Origin: Lumbricus rubellus
Lineage: Eukaryota; Annelida; Clitellata; Crassiclitellata; Lumbricidae
Direction of reading: 5' to 3'
Assembly: GCA_945859605.1 (NCBI GenBank)
Contig: OX243824.1
Location: forward strand, 33,287,766 to 33,351,765
Length of the DNA: 64,000 nucleotides
Made by a program: the position numbers and the translations under genes. Position 1 is the stretch's first letter. Each line of letters starts with the position of its first letter. Below are positions 1-50,700 of the stretch, piece after piece. Below the pieces are notes generated by a model that ran no database searches, was not told the origin of the DNA, and saw only the letters and a list, made by a program, of their open reading frames with translations.

Positions 1-1908
1 AACTGCATACCTAATAACGAGGAAAAGTATATATCTTTTAGCAGAGATGTCGTAGTTGATAAGTTTGTAAAAGATGGAAAAGAAATACTAGTCCGACGAG
101 AACTGCGTTTTATCGACAGTTTTAGATTTATGGCTTCTAGTCTCGACGCCTTATCGAAGAATCTTCGCAAAGATCAGTGCAGAAACATTGGGAAACGATA
201 TACAGGAAAGAAGCTCGATCTTTTGCTAAGAAAAGGCATATATCCTTATGACTACGTCGATTCATTTACTAGATTTAATGAAACCGAACTACCACCAAAA
301 TCCACTTTTTATTCTAAGCTAAATGACTCGAATATTAGCGATAAAGACTACGAGCATGCACAAACGGTATGGAAAGAATTTGGATGTAAAACATTCAGAG
401 AATATCACGATTTGTATAACGTTTCGGATGTTCTGCTACTTGCCGATGTTTTCGAAAACTTTAGAGATGTGTGTATAAAGAACTATACGCTTGACCCTGC
501 ATGGTATTATACATCTCCTGGCTTAGCCTGGGATGCCGCTTTAAAATTGACAGGCGTGAAATTGGAGTTATTGAATGATTATGATATGATTCTGATGCTT
601 AGGCAAGGGATGAGAGGAGGAGTGAGCACAATATCAAATCGTTACGGGAAAGCGAATAATAAATATATGAGCGATTACAATAGTAACGAAAATTCTACAT
701 TTATTACTTACCTGGACGCGAATAATCTATATGGATGGGCTATGATCAAAAATTTACCTACTCACGGGTTCAAATGGATGAACGAAGATGAATTAAATAA
801 TTGGAGAAGTATTCCATGCATATTGGAAGTTGATTTGGAATATCCTAAAGAGTTACACGACCTGCATAACGATTTTCCGTTAGCTCCCGAAAGCATTGAG
901 ATTGACAAAGTCGTAAAGCTAATTCCAAACTTAAACGATAAAAAGAAGTATGTGCTACACTACGATAATCTCAAGCTGTACGAGAGCTTAGGCATGAAAA
1001 TAACAAAAGTGCACAGAGGCATACTATTCCAAGAAAGTGATTGGTTGAAAAAGTATATCGATTTAAATACAGCTCTTAGAACGAAAGCTACTAATGACTT
1101 TGAGAAAGACTTTTTCAAATTAATGAATAACAGTGTCTTTGGAAAAACTTGTGAGAACATTGAAAATCGTGTTGATGTAAGGTTAGTGTGTCAAGAGAAG
1201 GAGGCTATTAAACTAGCTGCTAAACCTAATTACGAGAGTTGTACTATTTTCGATGAAAATCTAATAGCCGTTCACATGAAAAGAACTAAATTGTACTATA
1301 ATAAACCTATCTATCTTGGCATGTGTATATTAGACTTGAGCAAAACGTTGATGTATGACTTTCATTACAATTACATCAAAACTAAATACGGAAATAAAGC
1401 TAAATTATTATTTACCGATACAGATTCATTGGCATACGAAATTAAAACCGAAGACTTTTACTCAGATATCCGAGAAGATATTAAAGCTAGATTTGATACG
1501 AGTGACTATCCGAGAGATCATCCATCTGGTATTGAGATTGGAGTAAATAAAAAAGTTATTGGAATGTTCAAAGATGAAACTAGTGGAAAACAGATAGAAG
1601 AGTTTATCGGACTGCGAGCAAAGTTGTATTCTTATAAGATGTCTGCTGGAGATGAGCATAAAAAATGTAAAGGTATTAAGAAGAATGTTGTCCAGAAAAC
1701 TATCACTCACGAAGATTATAGAGACTGCTTATTTACCAAAAAAGAACAACAACGAACGATGAATGTTATTAGATCTTATCATCACGATATTTATACAGAA
1801 GAAATTAATAAAGTTGCATTATCTGCAGACGACGATAAACGGGTAATAATGGAGGATGGCATTCATACTTTAGCATATGGACACTATTTGTTGAAAACTT
1901 TTAATTAA
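1..1908 (+). CDS. Protein-primed family B DNA polymerase, C-terminal part (copy A)
   Basis: The frame is open from base 1, so the gene begins outside the window; the ATG at 130 is internal. The product would copy the element by protein-primed synthesis. Visible polymerase motifs are the A-type box DANNLYGWAM, the B-type box LMNNSVFGKT and the C-type box FTDTDSL with its paired aspartates. The exonuclease region lies upstream, outside the window. The stop is followed 16 bases later by the protease ATG. No stop or frameshift is present in the visible part, unlike the complete copy, which has one nonsense codon in a region not covered here. Confidence 0.93.
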   Translation, partial: NCIPNNEEKYISFSRDVVVDKFVKDGKEILVRRELRFIDSFRFMASSLDALSKNLRKDQCRNIGKRYTGKKLDLLLRKGIYPYDYVDSFTRFNETELPPKSTFYSKLNDSNISDKDYEHAQTVWKEFGCKTFREYHDLYNVSDVLLLADVFENFRDVCIKNYTLDPAWYYTSPGLAWDAALKLTGVKLELLNDYDMILMLRQGMRGGVSTISNRYGKANNKYMSDYNSNENSTFITYLDANNLYGWAMIKNLPTHGFKWMNEDELNNWRSIPCILEVDLEYPKELHDLHNDFPLAPESIEIDKVVKLIPNLNDKKKYVLHYDNLKLYESLGMKITKVHRGILFQESDWLKKYIDLNTALRTKATNDFEKDFFKLMNNSVFGKTCENIENRVDVRLVCQEKEAIKLAAKPNYESCTIFDENLIAVHMKRTKLYYNKPIYLGMCILDLSKTLMYDFHYNYIKTKYGNKAKLLFTDTDSLAYEIKTEDFYSDIREDIKARFDTSDYPRDHPSGIEIGVNKKVIGMFKDETSGKQIEEFIGLRAKLYSYKMSAGDEHKKCKGIKKNVVQKTITHEDYRDCLFTKKEQQRTMNVIRSYHHDIYTEEINKVALSADDDKRVIMEDGIHTLAYGHYLLKTFN

Positions 1909-1924
1909 TGTTTATATTTAATAA

Positions 1925-2347
1925 ATGAGCGTCAAACAAATCGATGTCTGTGGAGTTGTGTTACCTAATATTCCTTTATCGAATGTGGATCTAATCGAAG
2001 CGGCTAAGAAACTAAACATAAATAATTTCAGAGGAGTATTTCTCAGAGACGAGCTGCCGAAGAAACCTGGATGGAATGAGTGTGGGATATTGAATCTAGA
2101 TGATTCTAAAGGAACCGGTCAGCATTGGTGCGCTTTCTTAAAGAGCGGTAATGAGAAAATATATTTCGATAGTTACGGCCTTCCTCCCCCTCTGGAACTG
2201 ATAAAGTATTTACGCCGTCCAGTGTTATATAACAGTGAGCGAATACAACCCGATAACGAAGTATTTTGTGGTCATTTGTGTCTGTATGTGACGAAGATGG
2301 TGGGTGATGGAATGAATTTCCAAGAAGTTATAAATGGCTTGCATTAA
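1925..2347 (+). CDS. Adenain-like cysteine protease (copy A, intact)
   Basis: A 140-residue protein of the adenovirus-protease (C5) type, which in Polintons and adenoviruses processes virion proteins. The catalytic histidine sits in GTGQHWC (about residues 61-67), the acidic residue in YFDSYG (about 80-85) and the nucleophile cysteine in FCGHLCLY (about 115-122). The ATG directly follows an AT-rich leader containing TATATTTAATAA. This copy gives the uninterrupted form of the gene, against which the split and chimeric protease at 14010-15373 can be read. The 3' half is almost identical in DNA to the complete element's protease while the 5' half is strongly diverged. Confidence 0.9.
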   Translation: MSVKQIDVCGVVLPNIPLSNVDLIEAAKKLNINNFRGVFLRDELPKKPGWNECGILNLDDSKGTGQHWCAFLKSGNEKIYFDSYGLPPPLELIKYLRRPVLYNSERIQPDNEVFCGHLCLYVTKMVGDGMNFQEVINGLH

Positions 2348-2365
2348 AAATTATTATTATATAAA

Positions 2366-3439
2366 ATGCCTGTTGATAAATTTGGTCATACTGATGTTGG
2401 TTCATCACAAAGAGTAATCGCTGGTGGTGTTACTCTTAGCCAAATAAATGCTAGTTTTCTTCGATTGGATGGAACAAACCCCGCGACTGGAAATCTAAAA
2501 ATGGGTGGTCACAAAATTAAAGGACTGCCTACAACGAAGCCTTTGACAGCAGGAATGGATGAGGCCTTAAGTTGGGGTCAAGCCATTGATTTGATAACAA
2601 ATCACGACGATTCTCCGTCCAACGATAATCATTTGACGAATAAGAAATACGTTAATGAACAAGTTACATTGAAGGTGTCTAAGACTGGTGATACCATGAC
2701 TGGTGATCTAATCTTAAACGTTGGCTCCGATCGTCTGCGTTCAATGGGTTGTAAGGACTTGAGAGGAGATAATAAAGAATTCACTATTTTCTTAGGTAGT
2801 ATACGAAATAAACTACAATGTTCGTTAAACAATCCTATTACATTACAATCGATGGATGGATTTCGTTTTAGAATAAACAATGAAATCATGTTAGAGATGG
2901 TTAAGTCGACGCAATACAATATTTCATCTCAAATAAATGTGCATACAACCATCTTTATGCATGATGGTTACATTACAGGTCTACACGATCCCAACAGCGC
3001 CAGCGATGCAGCTACGAAGCAGTATGTAGATTCTATCTCAATCGGTCCCGCGCTTAGCATTCATTCTTTCACTCGTCAAGCCGTAAACGCTCAAACTCAC
3101 ACAAGAGTTTCTTTCGATAGTGTAAGATTCAAAACCGATGCTGGCATAAGTACGAGACTGACTCGTGTCACTCCCGGAAAAGCCGGATACTATTTCGTTT
3201 CGACGTACATAGAATTTTGTGACACTAATACCGCTCATGGTAACGTCTACCTGTATAAAAATGGGGCGAATTACATGCAAATTGCGGGCGGAGGAGGAAC
3301 GGGAGCTGCGTATAACAATTCAACCGGTAGTGGCATAGTTTTCGTAACCAACACCGATTTTATCGAGATATTCGTTTATTCGCACATCGCACTAAATATA
3401 TTAGCTAGAGACTTTTCGGCGGTATTCTTACGACCTTAA
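2366..3439 (+). CDS. Fibre-like protein with C1q/TNF-like head (copy A)
   Basis: A 357-residue protein close to the one at 12106-13179. The N-terminal half has phage tail-fibre style blocks: a GNLKMGGHKIKGLP block (about residues 41-54), a DEALSWGQAIDL block, a GDTMTGDLIL block (about 108-117) and an SDAATKQYVD block. The last ~130 residues have the aromatic and glycine pattern of a C1q/TNF-like trimeric head (GYYFVSTYIEF, NVYLYKNG and a late FIEIFVYS strand). The likely role is the receptor-binding spike of the virion; this is inferred from domain type. The leader ends TATATAAA directly at the ATG. Differences from copy B cluster in the head. Confidence 0.8.
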   Translation: MPVDKFGHTDVGSSQRVIAGGVTLSQINASFLRLDGTNPATGNLKMGGHKIKGLPTTKPLTAGMDEALSWGQAIDLITNHDDSPSNDNHLTNKKYVNEQVTLKVSKTGDTMTGDLILNVGSDRLRSMGCKDLRGDNKEFTIFLGSIRNKLQCSLNNPITLQSMDGFRFRINNEIMLEMVKSTQYNISSQINVHTTIFMHDGYITGLHDPNSASDAATKQYVDSISIGPALSIHSFTRQAVNAQTHTRVSFDSVRFKTDAGISTRLTRVTPGKAGYYFVSTYIEFCDTNTAHGNVYLYKNGANYMQIAGGGGTGAAYNNSTGSGIVFVTNTDFIEIFVYSHIALNILARDFSAVFLRP

Positions 3440-4159
3440 TTTCCTTGCTGACCTAGAAGCTTCTAAACGCCAGCTGTGTTGAGTTTTGTTGTCCACCAGT
3501 CTGGCTTTGCTTATGCTGTTCGGTGCACGACATCCAATAGAAAAGACGCATCTTATCCAAAACACTTAAGAATTTTAGCTGACCATTTTATCTGCTTTAT
3601 TAGCTTCTTTCAAAATGGCGGAGCTTGTTAATTCTATTACTACTATCTTTTCATTGCTTGAAGGCATTTCTCTTTTCATGGGCCTGTCACGCTGAGAACG
3701 CTTCTGAATATCTGTGCTGTGAGAAGCGCTTTACAAATTTTATATTAGATTAGAATTCAAAAGAACAATAATATTGACGAAGATCATGTGCTCAACTTCG
3801 CTCTCAACATCGTCCCTTCCACCAGAAAGAAGTAGACGACTGGAAAAACGTCCTTACTCAGCACAAGAGAGTCTTTGGTTTTCAATATCTGGCGATTCTG
3901 GCCTATATAATAATTGTACTTGGTCAGAGCACTCGTTCGTCCGGTCCTCCCTCTTTCTCTGCGGAGTAGACTACTTTCTCCAGATAACGATGACACAGCT
4001 GCAGACTGACAAAACCGATAGTTCAGCAAAGAATGCAGATGCGCCTCTACCGCAGTTTTCCCACACGCAGCAACACTTTTAAAGATCTCAGACACTAATT
4101 ATAATTATTCTTGAAACGAAACTGCGTCAAGCAATGATTATACGATCAAGCAGTGAATC

Positions 4160-4241
4160 AATACAATACAATACAATACAATACAATACAATATAATACA
4201 ATACAATACAATACAATAAAATACAATATAATACAATACAA
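4160..4241. repeat. ATACA pentanucleotide microsatellite
   Basis: About 16 units of ATACA with a few single-base variants. The open frames across it on both strands are products of the repeat. Confidence 0.95.
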
Positions 4242-6549
4242 TTATACATGGGGCAAGACTTTACCATTAGGCTACTATGGGAGTTACTGTGCAGATAATT
4301 ATAGAATCTGCCATGCATGGGTTGTGTGTCATTGTGAACTATAATATTATAATTCATTCTTGGGCAATGAGGTAAAGCTGAACGAATAAAGAAACCATAT
4401 TCAACAAGGTCTCAAACCACTTCTATTAGCAGTGAAATATTACAGCAATTTGTTTAAATGACAGCTTAAAATGCTGCGATAACAGTGTGTAAATTTTAAA
4501 AAAATATGTTGAGAGGATCATGTCCCTCTCCTCACACCCCTTTCCCTCCGGCCCTTCGTTCGTTCCCGAACTTTCCAGATAAATATCTTAGACACGACTC
4601 ATTTTTCAAACCACTTTAAGGCCTGACTAATTGGTCTAATTGGTTTTCGTGGTCCCACCATTTAGCGGAATTGTTAATTTGTTATCCCTTCTGAAGCTCC
4701 TTGTTGCCTGGGCTCCATTCTGTTTTTTTAAATGTATATTTTGTGTATGATTGGCCAGCATTGGTTTCACCGTTTCAATAAAACAACTGACTGATGAACT
4801 CATTAACCCTGAATTGGATTGACTGTTATAAATTCTAATTAGCAAATATCATAAATGCTTTCTGAATCGGAAATCCAAAACTCTACTGAGAAACAATAAT
4901 TAGATTATATCAAATTAAAGACGTTACATTTGAACATCTGCTTTTAAGCAAGTAAGAAGTTTATGTAGCGGATTGAAATTAATAGCTGAAATTAAAGTTA
5001 TATAGATTATTATAAGATCTTTTAAGAGCATCAAGTGCAATGTAAAGCCTAATGGAACGTTTTAGGTAGGCCATACGTTGCTTGACAATGCAAAGTGTGC
5101 ATTAAGCTTAGACCGAAATTAACCGATGCTGTTTTGTGTCGAATGAACGAAGCATTCATTCCTTACCATTAGCTGCAATTAGTGACCGACGTTATGTAGT
5201 GTATGAATTCAGATAATTATCAAGTCATTAACTTCATCGACGAATTCTCAGACCATGAGAGCATGCGTGTGCCGATCGGTACATGCAATTGTTTTACACT
5301 GCTAAATAATTGCCGTCGTCCATGGCAAATAATAAGACTCTTCAACTTGAGCATTGTATGGGCGATGCTAACCGAGACTCTCAGTTTAAGCGGTACTGTA
5401 CATTACCAGCAAATGCTAAGCAATCTTTCTGCATTGTATCAGCTCATCATCTACCTGTATTAAAGGCTCGATCACTTATGCACCTGCGGCAAGGCTTTGA
5501 AGGGTCAGCAGGACAGAAACAAGGTTCAATCCAGGACGGTGGGACTTTGAGAGAAGGTTAGCGCAAGATTATTCCGCTGCCGGAACTATTTCCTAAACTG
5601 ACGGTGAATGTGAATGACTGAAGTGACAGACACGAAGTTCAAAGGAAGTTCAATTTAAAAAAAAATAATCTTGTAGTGGATTTGATTTTAGGAAATAAGA
5701 TCGTGCAACTTGTCTTAAATTTTGCTGTGCCATTCGGTTGAGCGAGCGACACTGTAACAGGATCCATTCAACAAGAATAATAATTATAAAGTACTTAGAC
5801 GATTAGAAATTCTACTTGAACGGTAAGTTTCCGTCAATCTTTCTTTTTTTCTCTTACTTTTTTCTTTACTCAAAATTCGGTTGACATGATTTGATCTCAA
5901 CCAGTTAAAGTGTAAGCTTACAGTTACGAAGTTAACTTGATTAACATCAATCCAAACTAGGCCACTAACAGAACAGACAGCCTGCAATTATACTTGTGGC
6001 GTGTTCAACTTTAATTGATTATCTACACCAAGAATTGTTCATTTAGGAATATCGGCTAGGCCTATACATATAAAGTAACCCAAAAAATATTGAATAAAAT
6101 ACGCAAACCAAGAAAAGTGCCTTGAACAGGTGTCCCGAGACAGGGTTACGGTTACCAGAAATACGACGTACGAAGCACGCTGCAGAAGTTTTATTATTTT
6201 TATGAAGAAGATGGCAGAGAGCAGTAAAAAAGCGCAACACAGCGTTGCACTATAATTGTGGTAAGTTTGTGTTTGGCGGTCATAATTATTGGCCGATATT
6301 TCGGATGGTTGAATTCGCACAATGTTGCTGTCAAGATAAATTTTCATTCGTATGTCTACTATTTTTTGTCTAGCATTAATTTTCATCTAACATTAATTCT
6401 CTTTATCGACTTTTCTGAATGAGCCTATCTCCTATCTACACAATATTTCGTGCTTCTCAAAGTTGCTGTTGCGTGACATTGTGTGAAATAGCTTGACGAT
6501 ACACTGTGCTCTTCAAAATCATGGTTTTCATAATCAGCATTGGACTTAA

Positions 6550-6555
6550 TAATAA

Positions 6556-6619
<64 letters not shown>

Positions 6620-6665
6620 GGTGATGATGATGAAGGTGATGATAATAGTAGTAATAATAATAATA
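6550..6665. repeat. GAT/GGT trinucleotide microsatellite
   Basis: An imperfect GAT array with a GGT block and a trailing AAT run. It would encode poly-Asp, poly-His or poly-Ser depending on frame. There is no sign of a real gene. Confidence 0.95.
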
Positions 6666-6768
6666 ACGACAATTTATATGACGCAGTACCACGGCTACAG
6701 TTACAAGAGCGCCTAACAAAGCAGCTAACATGCTGGATAAGCCCTAGAGAACAATAATAATAACTGGT

Positions 6769-6839
6769 GGATAAGTCTTTTAAATTCATGCTAAAGACAT
6801 AGTTATTATGTTTTTAGTATGCATTTAAAAGACTTATCC
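6769..6839. other. 71-nt near-perfect hairpin
   Basis: Two 27-base arms, 6769-6795 and 6813-6839, are inverted copies with about two mismatches, around a 17-base loop. The outer arm begins GGATAAGTCTTTTAAAT. The size suits a miRNA precursor, but a deleted MITE would look the same. Confidence 0.55.
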
Positions 6840-7221
6840 ATAATAATTGATAAGACCATTGGCGTATCTGTTAATAATATTTCTCTCGCTGCACACTTTT
6901 CTTCAACTCAGTCGTTTAATGCTGTTTCTTTCTTAATAAGATGTTACATACAGTAGACACTAGACACTAAACACTAGACAGCCTCCGCGTAACTGGAATT
7001 CTGCTTTGCTTAGGGCTAGTCTTTGGTGCGCCATAACTGTTGTTGTCTTGACCAATCAACACCGGGCTCAATAGAAGTTATGTGTACTAATCATAACTAA
7101 TGGACGATTACTTTCAATGAAGAAATAGACAGATCGAATTTTCGTAGCATAGCAAAAATGCGCAGAAAAGGTTTGCAATTGAAAGCAAGTTCTTCACTTT
7201 TAATTTGTAGATAAACTGAAG

Positions 7222-46848
<39,627 letters not shown>

Positions 46849-47627
46849 AAGGTTGATTCCTAAAGCATAACAGATGCGTTTAATTCTCATAGATTAGCAG
46901 GAGTGGTCAACTTAGAGTTTATATCTCTTCAGAAGAAATAACGAACGCTCGAAAACTGTTTTGTGCTTTCAACGACCTCTACGCAAAAGTAGCCTTCGCA
47001 TATTATTAACAATTATTTGGTGTCAATATGTTGTGCATTTAGCATTGAAATATATTGTCTTTACAATGCTGGGTCAATTATTGCGCACCTCTTATATTGT
47101 TCTAATGTCACATTTGCATCGAATTTCCAAACACTTGCACATACATTATAATATATAATATTAGGTTATAAGCTTACAAGCTGTTTTGTATTCTGTATTG
47201 TGGAACATTTTTATAATCCAGTATGTAGATGTTTAATCAGCTGAGGCTGACTCTTCAGCTGAACGGTAAAAATTACGAGTCGTTTGAAAATGTATGAAAT
47301 ATAATATTCACAGATGTAAAAAAGACGAAAAAAGCCGAAAAACCTCGTCTTTTTGAGAGAAAAAACCACACAAAACGGAAACGGAAAATGATTTGCCTTT
47401 GCTACATCTGAAACTTCATTTTAAGCTCAAAAACCTTACTTATGCAAGTCTATCTAAATCTGCAAATAACACAACTTTATTATTAGGCCAAAATTAATTG
47501 GTATAAGTATTACATTAATCTACCACAGATATTATTCAAGTCCGAGGGAAAAGAAGAAACAGATAGAGCAGATTAAATCGTGATACTCTCTCAGGTGTTT
47601 GCTGTAATTTCCAGTTTATTGGCGGAG
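46849..47627. other. Intergenic space between convergent genes
   Basis: Shared 3' region of the channel and the P450. A minus-strand AATAAA lies at about 47474, roughly 150 bases after the P450 stop, and is a plausible poly(A) signal. No gene is seen. Confidence 0.6.
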
Positions 47628-47747
47628 TTAAGAAGTTGTGCGTGGAGTGAAGGTGAGTTTCAGTGGTCGATCTGGCGTCATGAAGAGATTGAGGACCGGT
47701 TGAATGTCTTCTTCACCGCTGTATTCTACCTTAAACCTCTGAACTAT
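47628..47747 (-). CDS. P450 exon 10 and stop
   Basis: The acceptor is TTTTCCAG. It encodes IVQRFKVEYSG and PVLNLFMTPDRPLKLTFTP, then TAA. Confidence 0.94.
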   Translation of the reverse strand: MVQRFKVEYSGEEDIQPVLNLFMTPDRPLKLTFTPRTTS

Positions 47748-50700
47748 CTGGAAAATATTAAAGGAATCACAGACTGATAATAAGGCCTATGTGAATCAGT
47801 CATCGATTATTATGAAAACAATATTGTTTTGTCACAGAAACACCGAACACTAACTTCCATTGCTCATTATATACTAATTATATAAGCCTACCGTCGTACA
47901 ACTTCATTGATGTCATACTCTAACCTTAACCCTAATCAATCAGCGCATAAAGATCATTTTCAAAATGGACTTAATCAACAGTGGCAAACTTTTGCTCAAT
48001 TAAATACGGAAAAATTTTCTGCATTTATTCATTTCTTATTTTCATTTCTTTTCAAACTCTTAATTGGATGGAAATTAGAGGAAATATAAAAAACGCTTCT
48101 TATCCTGATTGTTTTCTACAGTCTTTTTCATGTCAAATGTCAGAAAAGCACATTTGGCGCACACACATAAAGGGTGTAGGCCTACATGTATTTTTATGGA
48201 GATAATTATTAATATTAAGTAGAAATTTTTAGCACGATAATTATATTTACAACCGCTGAGTATAACACGTTCTAAGCCATCTAATCCGGCATAGGTGCGC
48301 CGAATAAGTTACTTGGAAGAACAATGTAGGTCTGCGTATTCAATAGCGGATGAAGCATACGGATCTACAAAATATATCCAAGATGATGCTGTGTTGCTCT
48401 TACATCGGCAATTTGCTTCTACGTGGAGAAAAATTAATAATAGGTAGAATAAGAAATCACGTGTGTGACGAAACATAGAAGTGTCTACAGAATGGAGTTA
48501 TCAGTGAAGTCGCACTTACTTTGCTGACGACAAGGTAAAGTTCTTGTTCAGCCAATCGTCTTCCTAAAAAATAAACCATGTTCCGCTGAAAAAGCTTTGA
48601 CCCAACCACAGGATTCTGCCTTTAATGTCAATGTAGGCTAATTATCTGCAATACACTGCATGTATTTCTGTTGAATTGGGTAAACAAATTCGAGCACATT
48701 GAAACGCCAACTTTGATTGTCATATTAAGACAATTCCTTATCGAATCGCTCTATTCATTCTAGCAAGCAATGTCTTAAGAATCTTCTTAAGAATCTGAAT
48801 GCAAACGCATCTAGTTTTGAATCGCATTTTTTATGATTTCAGTAACTGCATCTAAGGTGAAGATAATATCAAAACAAACCATGATAAATTAATTACATTT
48901 TAGATAATAAATCGGTGGAGTGCTACATATTTTGTATAAACTCAGAGCATAGGAGCTGCTGTGGTCTATTACATTAAGTTTCACATCTGCCAGGTCAGTG
49001 CATGTGGATGATCTTTCGGAATAGGTTCTTTTCTCGAATTATCAATTTTCAAAGAGTAAAAAATGACTTTTCGAATAATAATTATTTATAGGCCTAACCT
49101 AAGTTTTGGTGGAATTTTGAAACAAAACTAGATCCTTTACAAGTGTTTTAAACTTATGTTCTAAAATTTTCGACACGTGAACCATTTCGATGTCTTTGAT
49201 CGCATAATCATTACGACAATAATCTTGCATATAAATAATATCCGTCATAAACTTATGTGCTTATTCCAGAGCGGTGAAATTGTGGTCAAACGTCTTTTCG
49301 TGAGAGTCAGTTCTGAGGACTGGACCGTAAAATATTGTTTCCAGTCCATAGCCTATATAGTAGATCTAATAGTTATTTTAACCATTCGAATGACGTGAGA
49401 CTAGGAATTGCACTCGCATTCAGAGTCATGCACCTTCCATCAGACGTTAGCTTAAACAACGTTACGGTATCATGTTTAAGCACATCATCAATATTGCATT
49501 TCAAAAGAAATATCAAAAGAACATGCGATTGATAATTATTGAAAAATTAATTATTATTATTAACGAAACTGAGAGCTACTCACCGACACACATTCGAGGT
49601 CCATGTCCAAATGGAAGATTGGCGACAGTGGCGAGCGATTTCGATTTTTCTCCGTAGTTTTCTCTTAACCATCGTTCAGGTTGATATCGCAATGGATCTG
49701 GGAAGAGATCGGGATTGCGACCCATACTATACAGATTTGCCTGACAGTGAGTCTGAAATTTAATTTGTGGCTGTTTAGAGGTATTCTAGACGTTGGAAAA
49801 TGAAGCTACTCTATTAACTTCTTACACACATTGAAACATGAAGAAACAGATCCTTGTGCTTATCATAATCATGATTACGCTTCCTTACTTACTGCAAAGT
49901 GGGGCAATTGAACGAAGTGTGGTTTTGTGTTGGCATATGATTATTTATGAAGCACCTGTCAGACGTTTGCGCTACTTGCCCCATCTGTTGAAAAATGTTG
50001 TTTGCAATAACCCGCTTGCCCCCAAACTGGCCCTACAGTGGCATCGCTTTTCTGCTTATGGCTGATCTCTTTGCGCTTTGTCTATCCCTTATCGTCCAGT
50101 TCAGTTGCAAACATTGGGGGTATTCCTATCGGTCTCTGCCCTCCACTCTACCCTGCATTACAGCTCTTGGTGATTTACAAACATTGGCCAGCAAACTCTT
50201 TTGGAATATGCAAATCACATGATAGTAGACCCTATATAATAATAATAATATTCGTTTAGTGAAAAAACCCAGGTGACACAATTATTATAGTAGTGATAAC
50301 GCCACCTATAATGGTACCGGTCAATCAGTCAATCATACATACCCATTAGCGCCCATTGCTCCCATTTGGGAACACTCGGGCGGATTTAAATATAAAATTA
50401 GCGTTTTGTTCAATTTTGTTCCTGTTTGCATCTATTGACTGTTAAATAGTCTAGGTACAATATTTTAGCCCAATAATGAGTTTGTAGAAATGTTTTGTAT
50501 GTGGCAGCCATCTTTGAAGTTGCGAGTTTTTGTCAAAATTCGGCTGTTTTGGTTTTTTGGTTTACACAAAAGGAAAGAAATTTAATATTTTAAAAGTGCT
50601 TATGGGATTTAAGTGTTGCATAATATAGCAACTACTGTGCCAAATGTGAATTTAAAAATCAAATGTTTTGGAGTAGAAATGTTTGGAAAACATGTGATGT

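Larger units (their letters stand above)
1..3451 (+). mobile_element. Polinton/Maverick (adintovirus-like) partial copy A
   Basis: This is one end of a Polinton, running off the left edge of the window. It keeps polymerase, protease and fibre genes in the order seen on the minus strand of the complete copy at 11701-29706, and the proteins are close to it (only scattered substitutions in the polymerase). Similarity stops about 12 bases after the fibre stop codon, at about 3451, roughly 38 bases short of where the terminal inverted repeat of the complete copy would begin, so the end with its repeat is missing. This copy lacks the HNH and second-fibre insertion present in the complete copy and so shows the simpler gene order. 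Confidence 0.9.
3452..7221. other. Intergenic region upstream of the DEG/ENaC gene
   Basis: No coding exon with recognisable homology or consistent splice sites was found. It holds an ATACA pentanucleotide array, a GAT trinucleotide array, a 71-nt hairpin (each listed separately) and an AGAAGCGCTTTACAA segment near 3721 that resembles SINE 3' tails. Open frames here are short and look random. Confidence 0.6.

Noticed and set aside
3774..4095. Pair of ~100-codon frames on opposite strands
   Set aside because: No domain, no splice context and no similarity to anything I recognise; probably chance.
47580..47777. Plus-strand 65-codon frame that looks protein-like
   Set aside because: It is antisense to the last P450 exon, which has matching splice signals and family motifs.
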